From contig VBHI01000054.1 in NCBI GenBank assembly GCA_005881495.1, positions 1 through 5,903 of the forward strand: DNA of 5,903 bases, written 5' to 3'. Made by a program: the position numbers and the translations under genes. This stretch comes from Chloroflexota bacterium. Its GTDB lineage: Bacteria; Chloroflexota; Ktedonobacteria; Ktedonobacterales; Ktedonobacteraceae. Numbering within the stretch: position 1 is the stretch's first letter; the number at the start of each line of letters is the position of its first letter. The notes beneath the pieces were generated by a model. It ran no database searches. It worked only from the letters and a program-made list of their open reading frames with translations, and was not told the DNA's origin. This document shows positions 1 through 4,291 of the stretch, one piece after another.

Positions 1-1
1 G

Positions 2-139
2 GAAACGCTTCATCAGGGTGTTAGGCATTTTTCACCCTTGACCATCAAGACTGAGATTGTTGGCACTCGTTTTGAGCGCACATTAGGGCTTGCTGTCTCA
101 ATCTTGATGGGTGCCATTGGGATTTGCCAAAGGCCCTGA
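2..139 (+). CDS. 3' end of an unidentified CDS (truncated by window edge)
   Basis: Frame 2 is open from the first base of the window to a TGA at 137-139 (45 codons); the other two plus frames hit stops within the first 41 bases. The reading is basic then hydrophobic, with 'TEIVGTRFERTLGL' (residues 17-30) followed by 'AVSILMGAIGIC' (31-42), so it could end in a membrane segment or a buried helix. I do not recognise the family. The stop lies 48 bp before the DUF389 start, close enough for co-transcription. An imperfect inverted repeat (42-56 with 96-110) lies inside the frame, which may mean the region is not coding. The fragment is too short to decide. Confidence 0.4.
   Translation, partial: ETLHQGVRHFSPLTIKTEIVGTRFERTLGLAVSILMGAIGICQRP
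42..110. repeat. Imperfect inverted repeat, 15-bp arms
   Basis: 'ccatcaagactgaga' at 42-56 is complementary to 96-110 ('tctcaatcttgatgg') at 14 of 15 positions, with a 39-base spacer. No T-run follows, so it does not look like an intrinsic terminator. It lies inside the open frame at the left edge and could simply be a chance feature of coding sequence, or part of an element that extends left of the window. Confidence 0.35.
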
Positions 140-187
140 TACTAGGTACAATGATTCGTATACTTCCGTCCACAACAAGGAGGCATC

Positions 188-1201
188 ATGTCAGTAAGCT
201 CCCAACCAACTCTCTTCACAAGACTCGGATTCGACCCGGCTTATCTGCCGGCATTCGAGGACAATCTCTTTATCGAAGGGCCGCAAACGGCGCGCCGTCT
301 GACGAATTTTTTCGCCTTGCTTTTGTTTGCGACCGTCATCGCCACCTACGGGGTTCTCTCCAATTCCACTGCGACGGTGATTGGGGCCATGATCGTTGCC
401 CCATTGATGGGACCAATGATGGCGACTACCTCCGCTGTCGTGATGGGTTCCTTGCCACGCGCCCTGCGCGCCTTCGCGCTCACTGTTGCCGGAATCGTAT
501 CCGTGATTATCTTCTCCTCCCTGTTGTCGTGGGTCATTCCCGACGTGACGATCTCATTTACGAGCAATGGAGAGATTACTTCGCGCATCAACCCCGGACT
601 CTACGCGCTCCTCACCGCGTTGGGGGCGGGCGCGGCCGGTGCCTTCATTACATCCCGCGCTGAAATCGCCGACTCGATAGGCGGCGTTGCAATAGCTATC
701 TCGCTCGTTCCTCCGTTGTGCGTTGTCGGGATTTCGCTTCAGAAAGGTCAACTGGATGCAGCCGCGGGCGCCTTTCTCCTCTTTATGACCAACTTTCTCG
801 CGATTCTTCTCGCGGGCGGCGTGGTCTTCATGGTTCTCGGCTTGGGAAGGTCGGCGGTCTCGCAGGAACAAGCGCGGTTTCGCCGCCGCGGCTTTATTCT
901 TTTCGTTGTGTGCATTCTGCTCGTGACCATTCCACTCTCGCAGACGGCATATCAAAGCATCATGCGCGCCGAGGACAACTATAACGCTACGGCGGAAGTA
1001 CAGCAGTGGCTGAAAGGCACGTTCTATCAAGTTGACATGGTGAACGTCAACGATCGAGTCGTGAAGGTAACCGTAGAAGGTACTGGTGCAATGAAACCCT
1101 TGCACCAGTTGGCAAACCAACTTGCTGTAGCGCTTGGTCGACCGGTTCTTGTGAACTTGCTCACGGTTCCAGCCCAGATGGGCAAATCAAGCAGTCCATA
1201 A
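188..1201 (+). CDS. DUF389 family integral membrane protein
   Basis: A 337-residue polytopic membrane protein of the DUF389 family, whose transport or signalling role is not established. The family core is plain: 'SNSTATVIGAMIVAPLMGPM' (58-77) and 'GVAIAISLVPPLCVVG' (166-181). About seven hydrophobic segments can be seen near 41-57, 63-88, 96-117, 136-154, 164-183, 193-219 and 235-252. The C-terminal 85 residues (253-337) are soluble and end in a strand-helix-strand stretch ('DRVVKVTVEGTG', then 'LANQLAVALGRPVLVNLL'), as in other family members. The N-terminal 40 residues are cytoplasmic-looking, without a signal peptide. The start is supported by AAGGAGG at 177-183, four bases before the ATG, which is rather tight. 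Length fits the shorter DUF389 forms. It is the first complete gene after the left-edge fragment. No terminator is obvious after its stop. Family call is firm; function unknown. Confidence 0.9.
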   Translation: MSVSSQPTLFTRLGFDPAYLPAFEDNLFIEGPQTARRLTNFFALLLFATVIATYGVLSNSTATVIGAMIVAPLMGPMMATTSAVVMGSLPRALRAFALTVAGIVSVIIFSSLLSWVIPDVTISFTSNGEITSRINPGLYALLTALGAGAAGAFITSRAEIADSIGGVAIAISLVPPLCVVGISLQKGQLDAAAGAFLLFMTNFLAILLAGGVVFMVLGLGRSAVSQEQARFRRRGFILFVVCILLVTIPLSQTAYQSIMRAEDNYNATAEVQQWLKGTFYQVDMVNVNDRVVKVTVEGTGAMKPLHQLANQLAVALGRPVLVNLLTVPAQMGKSSSP

Positions 1202-1316
1202 ACACTTTTGGATTAACGCAGTTTAGACGTTAACGAGCAATGACGAGCGGGCTCACGCTGCGCTAGACGAGATTGTTACGCTGTGGGATAGCTATTATTG
1301 AGGTGACACGCAACGG

Positions 1317-1556
1317 TCATTCCTCCTTGGTTGATGTGTTTTCGTCAGTCATCGCTGTTTCGCTCGCCGAGGCTGGCTCCTGGATGTGTGCGCCCAACCC
1401 GGCCGCTAACTGCATAATCGTCTGTTGCAGGCGTGTCAGATAAAACAAGGCGCGCCTGCCTGTCACCCCGACTACGCCCGTTTCATCCCACATCACATAA
1501 AGCACGTTAATCTCTGCTTCCAGTATAGTTGCTGGGGAACAGAAATACAACTTCAA
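1317..1556 (-). CDS. Possible small ORF or gene remnant, unknown function
   Basis: Open minus-strand frame ending in TGA at 1317-1319. The longest version uses TTG at 1556 (79 residues) with no ribosome binding site in front. Later candidates are the GTG opening 'VLYVMWDE' and the ATG opening 'MWDETG'. The middle reads like a folded protein: 'EINVLYVMWDETGVVGVTG' forms strand-like segments, then 'ALFYLTRLQQTIMQLAAGLG' a helix, then a polar Ala/Ser/Glu tail ending 'STKEE'. There is no ATG at the 5' end, and a stop lies three codons upstream of the TTG, so it is either a small gene with a weak start or the 3' part of a broken gene. Its last codons contain the AAGGAGG described in the gap entry, which hints at a former downstream partner. 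I do not recognise the family. Confidence 0.3.
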   Translation of the reverse strand: MKLYFCSPATILEAEINVLYVMWDETGVVGVTGRRALFYLTRLQQTIMQLAAGLGAHIQEPASASETAMTDENTSTKEE

Positions 1557-1570
1557 AACACACTATTTTT

Positions 1571-1723
1571 GTGCGCTGCTGCAATGGGTATCCATCTGAT
1601 GTGGTGGCTGTGCCACCCTGTCAATGTGGTGATTTTCTGATTGCATTTGAAGATGATGAGGGTCTGAAATGGATCGCTCACATTTCAGACCCTGCATCCG
1701 GCCTGGGCCTTCCGTGCTCCTAG
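1571..1723 (+). pseudogene. Coding-like Cys-rich fragment, possibly the 3' end of a decayed gene
   Basis: From GTG at 1571 the plus frame reads 50 residues to TAG at 1721-1723. It opens 'VRCCNGYPSD', has 'PPCQCGDFLIAFEDDEG' in the middle and closes 'GLGLPCS'. Codon choice and the CC / CxC / C pattern resemble a real protein, perhaps metal-binding, but no ribosome binding site precedes any start and no ATG exists in the frame. The stop overlaps the convergent VOC stop by three bases. A perfect 13-bp palindrome lies inside the frame. The reading could be an accident of that structured region; I do not recognise it. Confidence 0.2.
1659..1693. repeat. Perfect 13-bp hairpin downstream of the VOC gene
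   Basis: 'agggtctgaaatg' (1659-1671) is exactly complementary to 'catttcagaccct' (1681-1693), with a 9-base loop. Allowing one bulged base at 1694, 'gatg' (1655-1658) pairs with 'catc' (1695-1698) and the stem reaches 17 bp. It lies 27 bp past the VOC stop on the minus strand. Neither strand has a T-run after the stem, so it is not a canonical intrinsic terminator; it could still end or protect the VOC mRNA 3' end, bind a protein, or be a small palindromic repeat. Confidence 0.6.
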
Positions 1724-2124
1724 CGCTCTTTCCTGCCGCCCAAAGGAAAGCGGTCCCAGGGGTTTTCGTTGGCCGTAATCCGGTAGCCATCGGGATCAGC
1801 AAAGACGAAGGTGCGCCCGAACGGACCATCATAGGGTTGCTGGATGATGGTGGCTCCCGCCGCTTCCATTTTGGCGTGCAACGCGTTGACCTGATCGCAG
1901 TCGATCCAGAGCGCCACACCCCATCCCGGATGAGGTGCTTCATCCAGGTTCACCGTTGACTGCCGGAGAGCAAAAGGGATCGTGGTGGAGTCGAAGACGA
2001 TCACTTCGGGAGTGTCGAATTGAGGATCGACGGTCAAGCCCAACACTTCTGTGTAAAACACGCGCGAGGTGGAGAGGTCACGCACCTGCAAGTTAATAAA
2101 ATCGGGTCCGAGAAGCTTTGCCAT
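1720..2124 (-). CDS. VOC family protein (glyoxalase/bleomycin-resistance/dioxygenase fold)
   Basis: A 134-residue cytoplasmic protein with two beta-alpha-beta-beta-beta modules of the vicinal oxygen chelate fold, the normal length for a single-chain VOC protein. Module 1 has 'LQVRDLSTSRVFYTEVLGL' (12-30). Module 2 has 'ALWIDCDQVNALHAKMEAAG' (71-90), 'GPFGRTFVFADPDGY' (100-114) and the end 'RITANEN'. By my alignment the usual first metal ligand (His before 'vrDl') is Phe9 and the usual Glu after 'DPDG' is Thr117, so the classic glyoxalase or dioxygenase metal site seems absent. Such members often bind and sequester a small molecule, for example a bleomycin-like antibiotic; that role is inference. 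The ATG at 2124 follows AAAGGA with six bases between. It stands alone: the next minus-strand gene upstream ends in a strong terminator, and the promoter must lie in 2125-2286, where I see no good -35/-10 pair. Confidence 0.9.
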   Translation of the reverse strand: MAKLLGPDFINLQVRDLSTSRVFYTEVLGLTVDPQFDTPEVIVFDSTTIPFALRQSTVNLDEAPHPGWGVALWIDCDQVNALHAKMEAAGATIIQQPYDGPFGRTFVFADPDGYRITANENPWDRFPLGGRKER

Positions 2125-2286
2125 GGGTATTCCTTTCTTTCAAAGCTGAGCAGCCGCACCAACTGTGGCACTCGGTTTCTCTTCTCCCCATAGTCTACCC
2201 CATGCGAATGACAACAGTATGTCAGTAGCACAATGACTTTTTGAACGACTCTTCTCTTTTCTGAAATGCACATCAAGGAGTAATAT

Positions 2287-2329
2287 AAAAAAGGCGCGGC
2301 TCCTGGAATGGATATCGCGCCCTTTTTTT
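2287..2329 (-). terminator. Intrinsic terminator of the 89-residue orphan gene (structure bidirectional)
   Basis: 'ggcgcg' (2293-2298) pairs with 'cgcgcc' (2316-2321). The flanking A6 (2287-2292) faces T7 (2323-2329) with one unpaired C, so the stem can extend to about 12 bp. On the minus strand the GC stem is followed by six T residues, 12 bp beyond the orphan gene's stop at 2341-2343, which is ideal for ending that gene and insulating the VOC gene. The plus strand also has a T-run after the stem, but no plus-strand gene lies just upstream. Confidence 0.85.
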
Positions 2330-2340
2330 GTCGATTGCTT

Positions 2341-2610
2341 TTAGCTTGGAAGGTTTGATGGATAGGTGATAGATTGTTTTTTTCCTGGTATATTTTCCTG
2401 ATTAACGATAGTTACTAATCTAGGGAACAGTCGGTAAAGCTCCTCAATACCTGTACCGTTTGCCAGTTCGTTCAGATTGAAGACGTGGTCGTGGCCATAC
2501 TGAGTTCGCATTTCCTCTACATATATATGAGCGGCTTGTAGGTTTTCGGCTGAAAAGATACACAAGCCAATTGAACCACTTGGTAACTCATACTCGACTG
2601 CCCAACGCAT
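2341..2610 (-). CDS. Hypothetical protein, 89 residues, divergent partner of the XRE regulator
   Basis: I do not recognise this protein. It opens with beta-like sequence ('MRWAVEYELPSGSIGLCIF', 1-19), then a helix ('AENLQAAHIYVEEMRTQYG', 21-39), a short strand ('DHVFNLNEL', 41-49), a second amphipathic helix ('GIEELYRLFPRLVTIV', 54-69) and a polar, Pro-containing tail. There is no signal peptide, membrane segment or Cys cluster, so it is a small soluble cytoplasmic protein. The ATG is well supported by AGAGGAA about seven bases upstream, and the gene ends in a strong terminator, so it looks like a real monocistronic unit. It is transcribed away from the XRE gene with 122 bp between starts and an inverted repeat in the gap, so it is likely a target of that regulator. 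A toxin-antitoxin-like or phage-derived role is possible but nothing in the sequence shows it. Confidence 0.75.
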   Translation of the reverse strand: MRWAVEYELPSGSIGLCIFSAENLQAAHIYVEEMRTQYGHDHVFNLNELANGTGIEELYRLFPRLVTIVNQENIPGKKQSITYPSNLPS

Positions 2611-2636
2611 TTGTTATTTCCTCTTCTCTGATGATA

Positions 2637-2674
2637 GGATTAAGTATAAAGGTTCAGTATTTTACGCTTAATCC
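2637..2674. promoter_or_regulatory. Candidate operator: 14-bp imperfect inverted repeat between divergent genes
   Basis: 'ggattaagtataaa' (2637-2650) and 'tttacgcttaatcc' (2661-2674) are complementary at 12 of 14 positions, the outer eight perfectly, around a 10-base AT-rich centre. Arm centres are 24 bp apart, a little over two helical turns, which suits a dimeric DNA-binding protein. The site overlaps the probable promoter of the minus-strand orphan gene. The neighbouring XRE protein is the natural candidate to bind it. A second, shorter palindrome, 'tgata g tatca' (2706-2716), lies 17 bp before the XRE start. Confidence 0.55.
2643..2671 (-). promoter_or_regulatory. Likely sigma-70-type promoter of the 89-residue orphan gene
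   Basis: On the minus strand TTAAGC (2671-2666) is followed after 17 bases by TATACT (2648-2643), a 5/6 match to the -10 box, which would give a leader of about 25 bases before the ATG at 2610. An alternative overlapping pair is ATGACG (2686-2681), 16 bases, TAAAAT (2664-2659). Both lie over the inverted repeat, so binding there should repress this gene. A perfect TTGACA (2694-2689) has no -10 at correct spacing. Confidence 0.4.
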
Positions 2675-2732
2675 ATTGTGCGTCATTCTGTCAAGTAGCT
2701 AGGGATGATAGTATCAAGTAAAAAGGGGTAGC

Positions 2733-2960
2733 ATGATACGACTGCGCATAAAGGAAATGGCAGAAGAGAAGGGTTACAACATGTCCAGCCTGTCCAGAAA
2801 GTCTGACGTGTCATTTAAGACGGTGAAGCGGCTATGGAAAGACCCGTACCAAACAGCGAATACGGACACCCTTGAAAAGCTGGCTAAAGCGTTGGGGGTG
2901 AGTGTGAGAGACCTGATAGAGGATGTGCCCGACGATACATCAGAAGATCAGGCCAGGTAG
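2733..2960 (+). CDS. XRE/Cro-C1-type helix-turn-helix DNA-binding protein
   Basis: A 75-residue single-domain regulator. Helices read: 'RLRIKEMAEEKG' (3-14), 'MSSLSRKSD' (17-25), recognition helix 'SFKTVKRLWKD' (27-37), 'NTDTLEKLAKALG' (43-55) and 'SVRDLIEDV' (57-65), which is the usual five-helix XRE fold. The order 'LSRKSDVSFKTVKRLW' and 'LEKLAKALGVSV' are the family's clearest marks. The C-terminal ten residues are acidic and probably unstructured; there is no ligand or multimerisation domain. Length matches the minimal Cro-like members found as antitoxins, phage repressors or stand-alone regulators. The ATG follows 'aaaagggg' (2721-2728), a moderate ribosome binding site. It is divergent from the 89-residue orphan gene and the gap carries two palindromes, so autoregulation and control of the orphan gene are likely. 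No gene follows in the same transcript for 368 bp. Confidence 0.9.
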   Translation: MIRLRIKEMAEEKGYNMSSLSRKSDVSFKTVKRLWKDPYQTANTDTLEKLAKALGVSVRDLIEDVPDDTSEDQAR

Positions 2961-3198
2961 AACGGGAAGTGAGTGAGGTAATCTTTTTGTAAAAAGTTAG
3001 GCAAACTGATAAGCTGATAGCATATCCAGCAAGTTCATTATAGGGGATGCACGCGAACAGAGGCGCTAGGCACTCAAGTTGGAAGGGTAAGTCATGAGTG
3101 AAAAAACCACCAGTAAAGCTACTGCTTGAGCTTATATCAAAATACCAGGGCGAGGGTGGTGAGGAGTGGCTGGGATGGCGCGGTAGGAGGACGGCACG
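2961..3198 (+). other. Spacer between the XRE gene and the palindromic repeat; no gene seen
   Basis: There is a weak AT palindrome 'cttttt gt aaaaag' (2983-2996), 22 bp after the XRE stop, whose loop is too small for a convincing terminator. A plausible ribosome binding site ('ggaaggg', 3081-3087) precedes an ATG at 3094 that opens only 11 codons (3094-3129), so it looks like a truncated gene start or chance. I found no good -35/-10 pair for the methyltransferase, whose promoter is expected here. Confidence 0.4.
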
Positions 3199-3267
3199 GT
3201 CATGCTGAGGGCAGCGAAGCATCTGGAGGCCCATCCAGACAGACCCTTCGCTGCGGCTCAGGGTGAC
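3199..3267. repeat. Interspersed palindromic repeat (REP/MITE-like), full copy
   Basis: A 69-base nested palindrome. 'gtca' (3199-3202) pairs with 'tgac' (3264-3267), 'ctgag' (3205-3209) with 'ctcag' (3257-3261), 'cagcgaag' (3212-3219) with 'cttcgctg' (3246-3253), and 'tctgga' (3222-3227) with 'tccaga' (3234-3239) around a 6-base loop. It resembles the 'gtcatgctgag..cagcgaagcatct' repeat I recall as scattered through many soil bacterial genomes; that is from memory, not a search. It lies about 60 bp upstream of the methyltransferase gene. Confidence 0.75.
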
Positions 3268-3280
3268 AAGGGCACCCTGC

Positions 3281-3302
3281 CATACTGAGGGCAACGAAGC
3301 AT
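3281..3302. repeat. Half-copy of the same repeat, direct orientation
   Basis: 3281-3302 matches 3201-3222 at 20 of 22 positions (differences at 3284 and 3294). Only the left arm is present: the sequence then passes straight into 'aaggag' and the methyltransferase ribosome binding site. This suggests that a second insertion was truncated or deleted, leaving repeat sequence in the gene's 5' leader. Confidence 0.75.
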
Positions 3303-3328
3303 AAGGAGTAGGCCGAAAGGAGCCTCGC

Positions 3329-4261
3329 ATGGCAAACCAGCAAGACATCGAAGACACGTATGATTACATGGATGAATTATTTCGCTTCACGATAGGCGAA
3401 CACGGCGATGTGTCTTGTGCTCTGTATAACGGCGATTTTTCGAAGAGTCTGGCACAGGCGCAGCAAGATAAACATGACTACATCCTCGACATGATCCATT
3501 TCAAAGCCGGTGCAAGAGTGCTTGACATCGGCTGTGGGTGGGGGCCGATGCTCGAAGTAGTGAAGGAGAGAGGAGGCCATGCCATTGGGCTGACCTTATC
3601 TCCGAAACAAGTCGAGGCATGTCAACGCAGTGGCCTTGAAGCCTCCCTCCTGGACTGGAAAGATACCACCGTTACGACTTTCGGCATGTTTGATGGTATT
3701 GTCAGCGTCGGAGCCTTCGAGCACTTTTGCTCGAAAGAGGAGTATCTAGCAGGGAAACAAGACGCCATTTATGAGCGATTCTTTCGCCTGTGTCATGAAC
3801 TGCTCCCAACGGGCGGAAGGCTCTATTTACAGACCCACATATGGGGGAAAAATGTTCCAGAATGTTCGCATGTCTCTTTGCAGGCAAAAAAGGGCTCGGA
3901 CGAATACCTACTGGCTGTCACAGAAAAATTTTATCCCGGTTCCTGGCTTCCCTACGGAGAAGAACAAATTCTGCGTGCGGCACATCCCTACTTTGAACTG
4001 ATTTCTGACAATAATGGTCGACAGGACTACATTGAAACGATAGAACAATGGGATCGGATCTGGAATTGGCAGAAGGCCTGGAAATTTTTCTTTTCTCAGC
4101 GGAGTTTCTCAAGGCTGCTTGCCGTCTGTAAACTGCTCCCGCGCATTGTGCTTGATAGAGACTTTCGCTACAAATTGGAAATGTTTCGGGAAAGTTACAC
4201 CAAAGAATGTTTCAAAAGGGAGGTCATGGATCATCAACGGCTGGTCTTTCAGAAGAGATAG
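3329..4261 (+). CDS. SAM-dependent methyltransferase, cyclopropane-fatty-acid / mycolic acid synthase family
   Basis: A 310-residue class I methyltransferase expected to transfer a methylene or methyl from SAM to the double bond of an unsaturated acyl chain at the inner membrane face. Visible marks: 'SCALYNGDF' (29-37), matching the conserved Cys segment of cyclopropane synthases; SAM motif I 'VLDIGCGWG' (64-72); 'GLTLSPKQ' (87-94); 'FDGIVSVGAFEHF' (121-133), whose GAFEH is shared with mycobacterial mycolic acid synthases; 'GRLYLQTHIWG' (163-173); and the C-terminal 'LEMFRESY' (283-290) and 'HQRLVFQK'. Length fits the mycobacterial type (about 290), not the longer E. coli Cfa, so the N-terminal extension is absent. 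By my alignment the bicarbonate-site His of 'LLHTI' is Gln168 here. The ATG has AAAGGAG (3316-3322) six bases upstream. The desaturase starts 30 bp after the stop, so the two are probably one operon. Product (cyclopropane, methyl-branched or hydroxylated chain) cannot be told from sequence. Confidence 0.88.
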   Translation: MANQQDIEDTYDYMDELFRFTIGEHGDVSCALYNGDFSKSLAQAQQDKHDYILDMIHFKAGARVLDIGCGWGPMLEVVKERGGHAIGLTLSPKQVEACQRSGLEASLLDWKDTTVTTFGMFDGIVSVGAFEHFCSKEEYLAGKQDAIYERFFRLCHELLPTGGRLYLQTHIWGKNVPECSHVSLQAKKGSDEYLLAVTEKFYPGSWLPYGEEQILRAAHPYFELISDNNGRQDYIETIEQWDRIWNWQKAWKFFFSQRSFSRLLAVCKLLPRIVLDRDFRYKLEMFRESYTKECFKREVMDHQRLVFQKR

Positions 4262-4279
4262 TCGGTGCCCTCGCTATGC

Positions 4280-4285
4280 AGGAAG
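4280..4285 (+). promoter_or_regulatory. Ribosome binding site that decides the desaturase start
   Basis: AGGAAG at 4280-4285 lies six bases before ATG 4292. The longer frame opening at GTG 4265 has no such site and would begin only three bases after the methyltransferase stop. A further ATG at 4301 with 'aagga' (4288-4292) eight bases upstream is the alternative. Confidence 0.5.
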
Positions 4286-4291
4286 CAAAGG

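Larger units (their letters stand above)
1202..1719. other. 518-bp gap without a convincing intact gene
   Basis: This stretch separates DUF389 (+) from the VOC gene (-). It holds a minus-strand ORF at 1317-1556 without a good start, a plus-strand Cys-rich frame ending at 1723, a 6-bp hairpin with a 3-base loop at 1603-1617 ('ggtggc tgt gccacc') and a perfect 13-bp hairpin at 1659-1693. A perfect minus-strand Shine-Dalgarno AAGGAGG (1328-1322) stands directly before an ATG (1320-1318) that opens only 14 codons (1276-1320) and overlaps the upstream stop as ATGA. The mixture of coding-like fragments and orphan signals suggests decayed genes. Confidence 0.5.

Noticed and set aside
554..1120. Minus-strand open frame (188 codons) opposite DUF389
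   Set aside because: Antisense of a clear membrane protein; composition is dominated by Arg, Glu, Asn and His with no recognisable fold.
1563..1943. Minus-strand open frame (126 codons) overlapping the VOC gene
   Set aside because: It overlaps much of the VOC gene in another frame and is Arg/Ser/Pro-rich; the VOC frame has the family motifs.
2983..2996. 'cttttt gt aaaaag' as a terminator of the XRE gene
   Set aside because: Pure AT stem with a two-base loop is too weak for an intrinsic terminator.
2632..3020. Recurring 'tgata' pentamers around the XRE gene as possible extra operators
   Set aside because: Five-base motifs are expected often in AT-rich DNA; only the longer palindromes were kept.
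3094..3129. Eleven-codon ORF after 'ggaaggg' in the spacer before the methyltransferase
   Set aside because: Too short to support as a gene or leader peptide; no attenuator structure adjoins it.
2884..3357. Minus-strand open frame (157 codons) covering the spacer and palindromic repeat
   Set aside because: It runs through the interspersed repeat and the ends of two plus-strand genes; no ribosome binding site and no protein-like pattern.
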